The notes beneath the pieces are model-generated. The model was not told where the DNA came from, made no database searches, and saw nothing but the letters and a program-made list of their open reading frames with translations. Of a DNA stretch of 64,000 nucleotides, positions 47,385 through 57,156 are shown one piece after another. Numbering within the stretch: position 1 is the stretch's first letter; each line of letters begins with the position of its first letter. The position numbers and the translations under genes are program-made. This DNA is from Desulfamplus sp. (GTDB taxonomy: Bacteria; Desulfobacterota; Desulfobacteria; Desulfobacterales; Desulfobacteraceae), in the NCBI GenBank assembly GCA_015231615.1, contig JADGBE010000003.1, forward strand, positions 1 to 64,000, written 5' to 3'.

Positions 47385-48398
47385 CTATTTTACCTCTTCA
47401 AACTCTTTAGGAGGATTAAATTCGCCTGTCGAGGTCTCCATATTTTTAGATTGGCTTCTAAATATTTTGATGTGAATTACAACCATATAAAATGCTAAGG
47501 GATAGATAATCATTTTTCTTAAAGATTCACTCATAGGTAATGTCTGTTGAGTCCAGAGTGCTACAAAAAAATCAATACTCAAAAATATAGTAAAAAGAAG
47601 AAGAATATTTCTTGATCCTATCTTAACAGCTATATACGCAGCAAGAAAAAGCCCTCCAATAGTTACCCCCGGAATTGCACTATACCATAAATCTAAAGGT
47701 ACATCGTGAAATATAGAGTTTAATATTGTGCCAGATATAGACATAGCTGCCATAAGTGAAATACTGGTTACTATAGATGCGGCTGGATTTATACGAAATA
47801 TCATTGTCATAATAAAATAAAATATGGTATCAATACCAAAACCTATCCATCCGCAAAGCAACCCACCTATGAATGCGAAAATGAACAGAACAGAACAGTT
47901 AAAAAAAGTTAAACTTACAGAGATATTTGGGTATTTGGAGTTTTTAAGAAGAGAAAAAAATATAATTTGTGTAAAAAGAAATGCAATAAAATTAAAAATT
48001 AGAGTTAAAAGTTCTGGATTATTTATTGGAAACAAGACGATACTTACAATTTCTCCGATAAGACCTCCTGCAATACTTAGAGGAATTACATTCAAGATAA
48101 AAAGTTTTTTGTTAAATAAGAACCACCTAAATGTTCCAAGCCCCATTCCATAAGCCTGAATTATTAGGTTAAATTGCGATATTGTAATTGGAGATACACT
48201 TAAGTGGGTCAAAATTGGGAAATATACAATCCCAGCCGCAGCAGGTGTTATGTTAGCAACTATTGCGGCAATAGCTCCAACAAAAGGCATATAAAATAAC
48301 TTTGAAAGGAATATGTTATGGAAAATAGGAAAAAATAGTAGCCATAAAGTAGTAACTACAACCAGAATAACTAAAGGACTCCTGTATCTTTTTTTCAT
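47385..48398 (-). CDS. TauE/SafE-family sulfite/anion exporter-like permease
   Basis: A 337-residue membrane protein with about eight to nine helices and family features such as GAIAAIVANITPAAAGIVYFP and FIGGLLCGWIGFGIDTIFYF. TauE/SafE proteins move sulfite or sulfur-containing organic anions. It starts 29 bases from the regulator in the order permease then regulator on the minus strand. The substrate is inferred from the family only. Confidence 0.88.
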   Translation of the reverse strand: MKKRYRSPLVILVVVTTLWLLFFPIFHNIFLSKLFYMPFVGAIAAIVANITPAAAGIVYFPILTHLSVSPITISQFNLIIQAYGMGLGTFRWFLFNKKLFILNVIPLSIAGGLIGEIVSIVLFPINNPELLTLIFNFIAFLFTQIIFFSLLKNSKYPNISVSLTFFNCSVLFIFAFIGGLLCGWIGFGIDTIFYFIMTMIFRINPAASIVTSISLMAAMSISGTILNSIFHDVPLDLWYSAIPGVTIGGLFLAAYIAVKIGSRNILLLFTIFLSIDFFVALWTQQTLPMSESLRKMIIYPLAFYMVVIHIKIFRSQSKNMETSTGEFNPPKEFEEVK

Positions 48399-48440
48399 CT
48401 TAAAACCATAAATATCATATTAAAATTTTTATTCAATCTT

Positions 48441-48494
48441 TCAGTCGGTGGTTAAAACCATCGGCTAAGTTTAAAAAAAGTCCTCTTAAGAGGA
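48441..48494. repeat. Cluster of short palindromes between permease and helicase
   Basis: GTCGGTGGTT-AAAA-CCATCGGC (about 48444-48465, with wobbles) is followed by TCCTCTTAAGAGGA (48481-48494), a perfect 14-bp palindrome. This looks like the ends or hairpins of a small mobile element or a REP-like unit. Confidence 0.4.
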
Positions 48495-48564
48495 GTTGGA
48501 CAATCTATCCCTGATGAGCTTTAGCTATGGGCTGTAAAACAAATTAAGACCTTGTTCAGTATAA

Positions 48565-49947
48565 TCATATATCGCAATTAACAGAAATTCCTTCTTCTTT
48601 GTAAGTTTGGACTCTTTTTATCGCAGATGCTTTTAGAACTCCTATATTAACATCAATATAGTCATAAATTACAGCCATTGATTTGTCTTGGGCGGGACGA
48701 AGGATTCTACCAATATATTGAATAAGTCTGCCTTTAAACTTTATTGGTGTTACTAAGAAAAGTGTAGAAAGTTCAGGAAGATCAAACCCCTCTCCAATCA
48801 ATTGTCCTGTTGCAATCAAAGTAGTGATCTGCCCATTATTAAGCTCGTGGAGAATTGAATCTCGTTCGTTTTTTGGTGTAAGTCCTGTCAAAATTCTTGA
48901 TCGCATTTTATATTTAAGCTCAAGAATGGTTTGAATAAGATGTGCGTGTTCACGACGATCTGTAAGCACTAACTTTATACCACTACTATCTTCTGATGCA
49001 ATATCACCGCATATAAGCAGGTTTCTTTGCTGATCAATAGAGATTGCCTTTATAACTTTTGTGTAGTCGGCACTTGCATCAAGCAAAGTGTTAAACTCTG
49101 TAAACCTACAAATGACCTCTGCTTTACTTATATCGCCAGTTTTAACAAGAGGTGCTTTTTCAATGTTATACCTCTGTTCCCCAAGAGTTAGACAGATTAA
49201 TTTACTAAGACCATCTCTTCTGTATGCTGTAGCCGTAAGCCCAAGTCTATACTTTGCTTTAAATCCAGAAACTGCCTCTGTAAAAGTTTTTGATGGGCAT
49301 TTATGGCACTCATCAACCACTATATGCCCAAATAGAGAATCTAATTTAGCAAGATGTTTTCTAACACTTTGATATAAACCAACTGTAATTTTATCCCCTA
49401 TGTTATATTTACCAGCACCAATAACACCTATATCTTTTTCTTCAATATTTAAAAACTCATTAATTCTATCTAACCATTGCTTCATAAGCTCGATACTATG
49501 CACAACAACTAATGAGGGTTGTTTTCGTTGAGCTATTACAAAAAGTGCAACCACAGTCTTTCCACTACCAGTTACAGCTAAAAGCACACCATGAGAATGT
49601 TTGATAATGGCATCAGCTGCACTCGTTTGAAATTTTTTAAGTTGTCCATTAAAAGCAATATTAACAGGTGGTAATTCAAGTCTATTATCAATAACATTAA
49701 TATCTAACTTGTCATGGAATTTTTTGCAGATTCCGTATGCTTCATCTGCAAATCCCCTTGGGCATACCAATGAGTCGTAGTTCTCTTCATAGAATAGCAA
49801 CTCTTTAGGAGTCTTGCCTGTCCACTTGCCAAGTTTTGATAATGTGTAATATTCTGGATTTTGGCATCTGAGTATCAATTTAATCTCATTTGCACATTTT
49901 TCATCTAAATATTTCAAAATCAAATTGTTACTTAAAATAAACTCCAC
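48565..49947 (-). CDS. SF2 DEAD/DEAH-box helicase-like ATPase
   Basis: A 460-residue protein with Walker A AVTGSGKTVVALF, Walker B VDECHKCPS, GLTATAYRRDG, and C-terminal motifs GEGFDLPELSTLFLVTP and QYIGRILRPAQD. It resembles the XPB/RadD-like SF2 ATPases found in many bacteria. There is no nuclease domain. Any role in DNA repair or RNA processing is inference; neighbours give no clue. Confidence 0.85.
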   Translation of the reverse strand: MEFILSNNLILKYLDEKCANEIKLILRCQNPEYYTLSKLGKWTGKTPKELLFYEENYDSLVCPRGFADEAYGICKKFHDKLDINVIDNRLELPPVNIAFNGQLKKFQTSAADAIIKHSHGVLLAVTGSGKTVVALFVIAQRKQPSLVVVHSIELMKQWLDRINEFLNIEEKDIGVIGAGKYNIGDKITVGLYQSVRKHLAKLDSLFGHIVVDECHKCPSKTFTEAVSGFKAKYRLGLTATAYRRDGLSKLICLTLGEQRYNIEKAPLVKTGDISKAEVICRFTEFNTLLDASADYTKVIKAISIDQQRNLLICGDIASEDSSGIKLVLTDRREHAHLIQTILELKYKMRSRILTGLTPKNERDSILHELNNGQITTLIATGQLIGEGFDLPELSTLFLVTPIKFKGRLIQYIGRILRPAQDKSMAVIYDYIDVNIGVLKASAIKRVQTYKEEGISVNCDI

Positions 49948-49965
49948 AAATATCCTTTATCTATC

Positions 49966-50047
49966 TATTGCAACATATTACCACTGATATTATTGCCACT
50001 ACTTGATGTTTTTTGATTTTATCAGCATTGTGCCATATTGCAACATA
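49966..50047. promoter_or_regulatory. Two direct copies of TATTGCAACATA
   Basis: A 12-base direct repeat at 49966-49977 and 50036-50047, 70 bases apart, lies in the divergent gap between the helicase gene and the VWA gene. The TTGCAA core is itself palindromic. It could be a regulator-binding site. Confidence 0.3.
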
Positions 50048-50181
50048 AAAGGTTGCGATTTTTTCAAGTTGATAACCACACATTGTCATGGTAGATTTAA
50101 AGAATACGTAGATTAAATTATTTGCCATAATGCAATTAATTTTAAATTAGAATTCTTCAACACATAAAAAGGAGATTTTTT

Positions 50182-52086
50182 ATGCAAAAAAGATTTTTTG
50201 CCATAGTTTTGTTCTGGCTGATTACCTCTTTGGCTTATGTATATGTTTTTCCAATAATATCTCTATTGCCTATTCAAGGTTTACAATATGAGGTAGAAGC
50301 ATCGTCTTTGTACTATATCCTTGATGGTTCAGGTTCAATGTGGGGAAGAGTAGATGGGCAGATGAAAATTCAAGCTGCACGAGATACTATGAAAAATCTT
50401 ATCTCTAAAATGCCTGACGAAATTCTATACAGCCTTACCGTATATGGTAACCTAAAAAAAGGAGACTGTTCTGACATTACAGAAATTATTCCTTTTGGAA
50501 AAATTGACCACGCCAAAGCAATAGAGCTAATTAGAACGATAAATCCCAAAGGCAAAACACCCATAGCCGCAACAATTGAAAAAACAATTAAAAACCTTAA
50601 AGCTCAAAATAGCCATGATAAAACGGAAGTAGAAACAACAACAATTATTCTTATTAGCGATGGTATTGAAACCTGCGGGGGTTCTCCTTGCGAAATTACA
50701 ACCCAACTCAAATCATCAGGTATAAACTTCGTTATACATGTAGTTGGATTTGATGTTGATAAAGAGGCATCAGAACAGCTTGCCTGCATTGCAAATGCTG
50801 GAGGAGGAAGATATTTTTCTACAAAAAACGCTGATGAGCTACTATCAATATTATCAACAGTGCAGAGAAGCGTTATTGATAAAAAATCAATTAGTATCAC
50901 AGAAAAAGTTGAACAGAATCCCATAAATAACAAAGAAGCAATACTAAGCTCTAAAACCCCTAAAGTTGAAAACATAGTAACAACTCCTGTTGAACAAAAA
51001 ATTATAGAGAGATCAAAATCTGTAAGAATAAAAGCAAAAGGACCGGGTAAAATAACATTCAAACACGATTCTTGGCTTAAAAAGCCATATTCATGGAAAC
51101 TTATTGATCCAGAAACTGGAGAGGAGAAAGCAAAGTTTTCCACACTTGAAACAACCATAATTGCTCCAGGCAGCTATCAGGTTGTTTGGGATCAATATGA
51201 ACACGAAAGTTCTGATGTTCCTCTTACCGAAGTTATTAGGGTAGATTCTGGCAAAACCGTTGAAATACCACTTATGACCGCTATACAATTAAATATTCCA
51301 TCATGGGTAGATAAACCACAATATTGGGGACTTCGAGATCCTCAGACACTTGAGAATATTGTAATGTTTACAAAATTTGAGCCACTCTTAGTTCCAGCAG
51401 GCGAGTATGACATTATTTGGAGACAAGGAGAGCATTCTTCAAAGGAGGTGGCAATCCAAAGAGTCAATATTGTGCCAGACATAATTAATAATATTACTAT
51501 ATCAACTTCAATAAATACTATACCAGCAGAGTGGGTTGATAAAAAAATTCACTATTGGGGTCTTAAGCGTTCTGAAATAAAAGATTCAACAAATTTGGGG
51601 TTTATTCCAACTAATTCTAATAATGAAGATTTTGTTGCATGGTTCAGTGATAAATTTGCTCCACAACTTGTTCCTTCTGGAAAATATCATTTGATATACG
51701 ATCTTTCTGAACATGGAAGCTCTGACTCTATTCTTGGTGAAATTGAAGTAGTAGAAGGAAAAATGAATGAATTTAAAGTTAATACGGGAGTAAAACTTAT
51801 TCCACCCCAAGGTATGAAACCTCCTTATCTTGTTGAATTTATTCAACTCAATAGAGATAAGATAGATGATAATAAAGAGGGGAAAACGATAGAGGAAGAT
51901 AACCTTAATAACATAGATGAGGATAAATTAAGTAAAGTTATAATTAGTGGAAGTTTTGGACCTATAGCTCTAAAGCCCGGAATATATAAAATAAACTATC
52001 GCCAAGAAGAGCATGGAGCATCAACGATGACTATTGTAGATGAGTTAGAACTTGAGGCTGGAAATCTTATAGAAATTGAACTTTAA
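50182..52086 (+). CDS. Exported von Willebrand factor A protein with four C-terminal repeats
   Basis: A 634-residue protein. After a hydrophobic N-terminus it has a VWA domain with an intact metal-binding MIDAS (DGSGSMWG, later GKTPIA and ISDGIETC). Then four modules share 'W..L.d....F....LVPAGeY.i.W.Q.EHsS', for instance APGSYQVVWDQYEHESS and VPAGEYDIIWRQGEHSS. AAAGGAGA precedes the ATG. It is immediately upstream of glrK (27 bases), so it may be part of the same envelope-signalling operon. The VWA ligand is unknown. Confidence 0.85.
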   Translation: MQKRFFAIVLFWLITSLAYVYVFPIISLLPIQGLQYEVEASSLYYILDGSGSMWGRVDGQMKIQAARDTMKNLISKMPDEILYSLTVYGNLKKGDCSDITEIIPFGKIDHAKAIELIRTINPKGKTPIAATIEKTIKNLKAQNSHDKTEVETTTIILISDGIETCGGSPCEITTQLKSSGINFVIHVVGFDVDKEASEQLACIANAGGGRYFSTKNADELLSILSTVQRSVIDKKSISITEKVEQNPINNKEAILSSKTPKVENIVTTPVEQKIIERSKSVRIKAKGPGKITFKHDSWLKKPYSWKLIDPETGEEKAKFSTLETTIIAPGSYQVVWDQYEHESSDVPLTEVIRVDSGKTVEIPLMTAIQLNIPSWVDKPQYWGLRDPQTLENIVMFTKFEPLLVPAGEYDIIWRQGEHSSKEVAIQRVNIVPDIINNITISTSINTIPAEWVDKKIHYWGLKRSEIKDSTNLGFIPTNSNNEDFVAWFSDKFAPQLVPSGKYHLIYDLSEHGSSDSILGEIEVVEGKMNEFKVNTGVKLIPPQGMKPPYLVEFIQLNRDKIDDNKEGKTIEEDNLNNIDEDKLSKVIISGSFGPIALKPGIYKINYRQEEHGASTMTIVDELELEAGNLIEIEL

Positions 52087-52113
52087 CATTTATATAGTCA
52101 AAAAAGCATCATT

Positions 52114-53715
52114 ATGAGATTAAAACTTGGCATTGCAAAAAAAATGTCGTTCTTCTGTCTTTTTTTTATCTTGATTCTTTACGGAACTGTCTTGGATCTG
52201 CTTATAAATATCCAAAATATGTCTGGAATGTCTGAACAGATTGTGAGCATTAACAATGAAATAGGCTCTCTATCAAAAGTTATGCTCGACAGCATAATCA
52301 GCATGGATGTTAATGATAAAAAATATAGACTTCTTAAAAAAGATATATACCTTACATATTTTGATACAGCCAGAAACGATTATCTCAATGCTCTTGACAA
52401 GATATTTAGATTGAATTCTCCTGAATATAGCCTTCCAGAGTCATGGCATAGGATACAAAAAAAATTTGAACCTAATCTTTTGCCATATATTCAACCCCGC
52501 TCAACTAAAACTCAAGATGTTGTCAAAGTCTCCTCTGATAATAATAACTCTTCTGAAAATGAACCTAAAATATCTTCTGTTAGTAGCAACTCCTCTGAGA
52601 GCAAACTTAAAGTCTCTTCTGATAATAACAACGCTTCTGATAAGAGTGATAAAACGCCCTCATGGATTTCTGAGCCACTACTTGAGGAGTGGATAAAAGA
52701 GATTTCAAATGGAAGGCAGGAGAATGAAAGACAAATTGAACAGCTATTAATAAATATTAATGAAAGAAGTCGCCAGAGTGTAAAAAAAGGGTTAATTGGT
52801 TTTGGGGTATCCATTGTTGTTGGTATTCTTGGAGTGTGGTTTATCTCTCAATCCATGTTAAAACCTCTAAATAAACTCAAAAATGGATTAAAAGGGATTG
52901 CACTTGATAACTATGATCATGTGATAGAGATAAAATCTAATGATGAATTTGGCGAGCTTGCATCTGTATTTAATGATATGAGCAGGCAACTTAAAGAGAG
53001 TGAAAGCATAAGATCAGATTTTATTGCAATATTAAGCCATGAGATAAGAACTCCGCTTGCATCAATACGAGAATCTGTCAACATGATTATTGAAGATGTA
53101 TTTGGTCCAATCAATGACAAGCAGAGAAAATTTCTTGAGATTGCAAGCTCTGAGATAAGTAGAATCACAACTCTTCTAAATCACCTATTAAATGTCTCAA
53201 TGCTTAAATCTGATTCAGAAAAGATAAAGCCAGAGCCTCTTGATCCAAATCAATTGATAAGTGATGCTGCAATGGGACTAATTGGAACTGCTAACTCTAA
53301 CAATGTGGAGTTAAGAGTGCATGAACTTCAAGAGATACCAATACCTTTGGTTATGGGAATCAGGAATGAGATTTTGCAGGTTTTGCTGAATATTATTGGC
53401 AATGCCATTAAATTTTCGTATAAAAATAGTTTTGTCGATATTTCTCTGATTAAAGGGACAAATGGGAGTGAGTTGATATTTAAGGTATCTGATCAAGGTC
53501 CTGGAATTCCTGAAGAGGAACACTCTCTTGTTTTCAAAAAATATTATAGAAGTAAAGAGGTAAGAACACACATGGACGGTGTAGGGCTTGGATTGAATAT
53601 ATCTAAAAAGATAATACAAGCTCACGGTGGAACAATTTACATGGAAAATAACAGTGATAAAGGATGTTCTTTCTTTTTCACTCTTCCAACAGAAACAGGA
53701 AATAAGAAAAGTTAA
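52114..53715 (+). CDS. glrK: GlrK/QseE-type sensor histidine kinase
   Basis: A 533-residue kinase: first helix at about 10-35, periplasmic domain, second helix near 225-248 (GLIGFGVSIVVGILGVWF), HAMP, HisKA with His309 (SHEIRTPLASIRES) and an ATPase domain (NIIGNAIKFS, DQGPGIPEEE, GVGLGLNISKKI). The order with a lipoprotein and a sigma-54 receiver matches E. coli glrK-qseG-glrR. A Ser/Asn/Lys-rich repeat (VSSDNNNSSENEPK, VSSDNNNASDK) fills the periplasmic loop. No strong Shine-Dalgarno is seen; it could be coupled to the VWA gene. Confidence 0.88.
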   Translation: MRLKLGIAKKMSFFCLFFILILYGTVLDLLINIQNMSGMSEQIVSINNEIGSLSKVMLDSIISMDVNDKKYRLLKKDIYLTYFDTARNDYLNALDKIFRLNSPEYSLPESWHRIQKKFEPNLLPYIQPRSTKTQDVVKVSSDNNNSSENEPKISSVSSNSSESKLKVSSDNNNASDKSDKTPSWISEPLLEEWIKEISNGRQENERQIEQLLININERSRQSVKKGLIGFGVSIVVGILGVWFISQSMLKPLNKLKNGLKGIALDNYDHVIEIKSNDEFGELASVFNDMSRQLKESESIRSDFIAILSHEIRTPLASIRESVNMIIEDVFGPINDKQRKFLEIASSEISRITTLLNHLLNVSMLKSDSEKIKPEPLDPNQLISDAAMGLIGTANSNNVELRVHELQEIPIPLVMGIRNEILQVLLNIIGNAIKFSYKNSFVDISLIKGTNGSELIFKVSDQGPGIPEEEHSLVFKKYYRSKEVRTHMDGVGLGLNISKKIIQAHGGTIYMENNSDKGCSFFFTLPTETGNKKS

Positions 53716-53719
53716 ATTG

Positions 53720-54496
53720 ATGGAACCTAAATTAAACAACTATTGTATGTTAAACAAGTATTCTACTTTATATCAAATTTTTGTGCTTTTATCCGTAATC
53801 ATATCCTTAGCAGTTACTTTACAAAGTTGTACTGTGCTAAAATCAATTGATAGAAAATTTCATTCTGTTAAACAGACGCTTGAATCAGGTGAAAGGGCTT
53901 TTATAAACGGCAATTATCAATTGGCAGGGTCGATTTTTCGTCAGGCAATAAGTGAGAGCAAAAATCCATGGGATAAAAATAGAGCTATTTATAATCTTGC
54001 CTGTGTAAAGTTTATAGTAGCAGAAAACGATTCTCAAATTATTGATGCAATGAAAATCTTTATGCAATGGAAACCATCTAAAGATATACCAATGTATTAT
54101 GAAAATCCTCACCTTATTATACAGGCATTGCTTCAACAGCATGATCTTTTAAAAGATAAAGAGTCTGAGGAGTTTAAAGAGTTCAACATAATCAATGATA
54201 TGCACGATATTCAGGAGATTGATTCTATCGTTAAAGAGACAAATCTTATGAATACACGGCTTGATAGGCTCTTAAGAGAACAAGATGGAAAGATAAAGAC
54301 ATTGAACGCTATCGTTAAAAAACAGAATGAAAAGATTAAACTCTTAAATGCTATTTTCAAAAAAGAGTCTAAAGCTAAAGAAGATATGGCAACCAAAAAA
54401 AGAGAGATGGAAAAGACAATAAAGACCCTTAAACATCAAATAGCCGAGCTTGAGCGAATTGACCAAAAACTTCAGAACAAAAGGCAAACTGAATGA
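53720..54496 (+). CDS. qseG: QseG-like outer-membrane lipoprotein
   Basis: The track ORF starts inside glrK; the ATG at 53720, 5 bases after the glrK stop, gives about 258 residues with a lipobox (VTLQSCTVLK). A TPR-like region (ALESGERAFINGNYQLAGSIFR-type) is followed by a long basic coiled coil (NAIVKKQNEKIKLLNAIFKK). Position between kinase and receiver fits QseG/YfhG, which in E. coli helps GlrK signalling. Sequence match to E. coli QseG itself cannot be judged. Confidence 0.8.
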   Translation: MEPKLNNYCMLNKYSTLYQIFVLLSVIISLAVTLQSCTVLKSIDRKFHSVKQTLESGERAFINGNYQLAGSIFRQAISESKNPWDKNRAIYNLACVKFIVAENDSQIIDAMKIFMQWKPSKDIPMYYENPHLIIQALLQQHDLLKDKESEEFKEFNIINDMHDIQEIDSIVKETNLMNTRLDRLLREQDGKIKTLNAIVKKQNEKIKLLNAIFKKESKAKEDMATKKREMEKTIKTLKHQIAELERIDQKLQNKRQTE

Positions 54497-54571
54497 GCAG
54501 AAAACAATTCTGTGAAGAGAATGAACACCTAATGAACATAATAAAAGCCAATTGAACATAAGGAAAATCGA

Positions 54572-56116
54572 ATGAAAGATGCTACTTGCATATTAATCGT
54601 AGATGATGATTCAAATATCCTTGAAGTTCTTGACGCAAGGCTTACTGCATCAGGTTTCAATGTATTTAAGGCAGCAGATGCCCAGACAGCAATGCAAATA
54701 TTAAAAAGAGAGTCTGTTGATCTTCTTATTTCAGATATGAAGATGCCAGTTACAAGTGGACTTGATCTTTTTTTAGAGATACAAAAAACTCTACCCGAGC
54801 TTCCTGTCATATTTTTAACTGCTTATGGAACAATACCTGATGCTGTTAATGCTATCAAACATGGTGCTGTTGATTATATTTCAAAACCATTTGACGGCAG
54901 AGATTTGATAAAAAAAATCCGACAAATACTTGAAATTCGACAACAATCTAAACAACCCAATATAAACATTGAATCCAATCAACTTAACGAAAGGGTTTTA
55001 AGTAAAACAGCTTCAATAAAGACAGATTCAGCCAAATCAACCATAAGTTCAAACTCAGGCAAAGATAATTTAAGCTCTAATGCAAGTAAAGGTATAGAGC
55101 CAAATCACCATATTATATTTGAAGATGAGTTCTACTGGGGAAAAACCCCTGCCATGCAGGAACTCTACAGTATGATAAAAAAAGTTGCAGCCACAAATGT
55201 CAATGTGATGATTCTTGGGGAGAGCGGGGTTGGTAAAGAGTGGATAGCAAGATCAATTTATCGTAATAGCTCAAGAAGAGATCAACCTTATGTGGTTGTT
55301 GATTGCGGTTCAACCCCTGATGGTATTTTAGAGAGCGAGCTTTTTGGTCATCTTAAAGGCTCTTTTACAAGTGCTGTAAAGGATAAAAAAGGGCTTATAG
55401 AGACGGCTGACAAAGGAACTCTTTTTCTTGATGAGATTGGGAATATATCACATGAGATGCAGTGCAGGTTATTGAGATTTTTGGAAGATAAAACTATACG
55501 TCAAGTTGGCTCTGTGCATGAAAAGATAGTTGATTGTAGAATCATATCAGCAACTAATTCAGATTTAGCCGCAGATATTGAAAGTGGCACATTCCGTCAA
55601 GACCTCTATTATCGCTTAAAGGTTGTAACTCTTAATGTTCCACCCCTTAGAGATAGAAAGGCAGAAATTTCAGATTTTGCAAAGTTTTTTGTAGATAGAT
55701 ACACCAAAGAGCATAACCTTCCTAAAGTAACTTTTTCCAAAGAGACAATTGAGTTAATGGAGTCCCACGATTGGCCCGGAAATATAAGAGAGTTAAGAAA
55801 TGCTCTTGAGGCTGGTATTGTTCTTTGTAAAAATGATATTATGCAGCCTTGGGATCTTCAATTGGGCAATAACCAGAAATTAATAAAAAACTCTAAACCT
55901 GATATTAAACCTTTTGATCCAAACAGTGAAAACCGCTCTTTTAATGATGGTGAGGCGGGATTTTCTATTGAAGAGAGCGAAAAACAGACCATAATCAGAG
56001 CATTGAAGGAGTCTAAGGGTGTTCAAAAAAGAGCCGCTGAACTTCTTGATATTAGCAGACGGGCAATTAATTATAAAATAAAGAAATATGATATTCAGCC
56101 AAGGGATTATAAATAG
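54572..56116 (+). CDS. glrR: GlrR/QseF-type response regulator with variant GAFTGA loop
   Basis: A 514-residue NtrC-family regulator. Receiver: ILIVDDD and phospho-Asp55 in LLISDMKMP. A Ser/Lys/Asn-rich linker of about 60 residues follows. AAA+ domain: Walker A LGESGVGKEWIA, the sigma-54 loop GSFTSA (residues 263-268, instead of GAFTGA), Walker B GTLFLDEIGN. A C-terminal Fis-type helix (RAAELLDISRRAINYKI) binds DNA. AAGGA lies upstream of ATG. In E. coli the family activates glmY and envelope genes. The altered loop questions sigma-54 contact. Confidence 0.9.
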   Translation: MKDATCILIVDDDSNILEVLDARLTASGFNVFKAADAQTAMQILKRESVDLLISDMKMPVTSGLDLFLEIQKTLPELPVIFLTAYGTIPDAVNAIKHGAVDYISKPFDGRDLIKKIRQILEIRQQSKQPNINIESNQLNERVLSKTASIKTDSAKSTISSNSGKDNLSSNASKGIEPNHHIIFEDEFYWGKTPAMQELYSMIKKVAATNVNVMILGESGVGKEWIARSIYRNSSRRDQPYVVVDCGSTPDGILESELFGHLKGSFTSAVKDKKGLIETADKGTLFLDEIGNISHEMQCRLLRFLEDKTIRQVGSVHEKIVDCRIISATNSDLAADIESGTFRQDLYYRLKVVTLNVPPLRDRKAEISDFAKFFVDRYTKEHNLPKVTFSKETIELMESHDWPGNIRELRNALEAGIVLCKNDIMQPWDLQLGNNQKLIKNSKPDIKPFDPNSENRSFNDGEAGFSIEESEKQTIIRALKESKGVQKRAAELLDISRRAINYKIKKYDIQPRDYK

Positions 56117-56148
56117 AGCTGTTAATAACATTTTATGGAGAGCGTAAG

Positions 56149-57156
56149 TTGAAAAATAAAATTATTTTAGGAGATTGTTTATCTATACTTAAAACTATAG
56201 AAAATAATACGTTTGATTTAGTAATTACGTCTCCTCCATACTTTCAACAGCGAGACTATGGAAACGGTAATTTAGGCATAGGTAATGAAAAAACAGAAGA
56301 AGAATATTTGGAAAATCTTATTAGTGTATTTAGAGAGTGTGTTCGCGTTACTAATAGTGATGGAGTGATTGTTTTCAATATAGGAGATAAGTATATTAAT
56401 GGCAGACTTTCTCTTATTCCTTATAAATTTGCTATTCGTGCTATAGAAGATAAAAAGTCTTTTTTGGTAAACCAGCTAACATGGTCAAAACTTAACCCAA
56501 CTCCTCGTCAAGACCAACGTAAACTTATTCAATCTACAGAGCCATTTTTCATATTTGCCAAATCAAAAGATTACTATTTTGATTTGAATAATTATTTAAA
56601 ACATTTAGACCATATTAATAAAAATATCAGAAATAGCCCTTCTGAAAAGTTAGGAAAAAAATACTTTGAGCTTATAAACACTTCTGATTTATCTGAAGAA
56701 CAAAAGATCAATGCTCGTAAATCTTTAAATGAAGCTATTTTGTCTGTACATAAGGGAGAAATTGAAAGTTTTAGAATGAAAATAAATGGGATACATAAAT
56801 TGGCATACGGTGGACAAGATGGAGGCAGAAATAATCAAATTAAAAACAATGGCTTTACTGTTATAAAAATTTCAGGGAATAAAATGAAAAAAGATATTAT
56901 TGAAAGCCCTGTTGAAATTACAAGAGACAATAATCACCCTGCTGTTTATCCCATCTATATTATTCAAGAGCTTATTAAGCTGTTAAGCAAGGAAGATTAT
57001 TTTATCCTTGATCCTTTTTGTGGAAGCGGAACAACCTGTATAGCGGCTAATAATTTAAAAAGAAACTATTCAGGAATTGAAATTAACCCTGAATATGTAG
57101 AATTAGCTAATGAAAGAATCAAAAAAAGCTCTTGTAATCAGGAATTTTTTATATGA
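56149..57156 (+). CDS. Type II DNA methyltransferase (beta-class, N4-cytosine or N6-adenine)
   Basis: A 335-residue enzyme starting at TTG behind GGAGAGCG. The catalytic motif TSPPYFQQRDYGNGN comes first and the AdoMet site DPFCGSGTTCIAANN comes last, the beta-class order; SPPY suggests N4-cytosine more than N6-adenine. The AT-rich sequence and overlap with the next gene by 4 bases support a restriction-modification pair acquired as a unit. The recognition site cannot be read from sequence. Confidence 0.9.
   Translation: MKNKIILGDCLSILKTIENNTFDLVITSPPYFQQRDYGNGNLGIGNEKTEEEYLENLISVFRECVRVTNSDGVIVFNIGDKYINGRLSLIPYKFAIRAIEDKKSFLVNQLTWSKLNPTPRQDQRKLIQSTEPFFIFAKSKDYYFDLNNYLKHLDHINKNIRNSPSEKLGKKYFELINTSDLSEEQKINARKSLNEAILSVHKGEIESFRMKINGIHKLAYGGQDGGRNNQIKNNGFTVIKISGNKMKKDIIESPVEITRDNNHPAVYPIYIIQELIKLLSKEDYFILDPFCGSGTTCIAANNLKRNYSGIEINPEYVELANERIKKSSCNQEFFI

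Noticed and set aside
53627-53719. Upstream ATG of the qseG-like gene
   Set aside because: Lies inside glrK and would remove the lipoprotein signal from the N-terminus.
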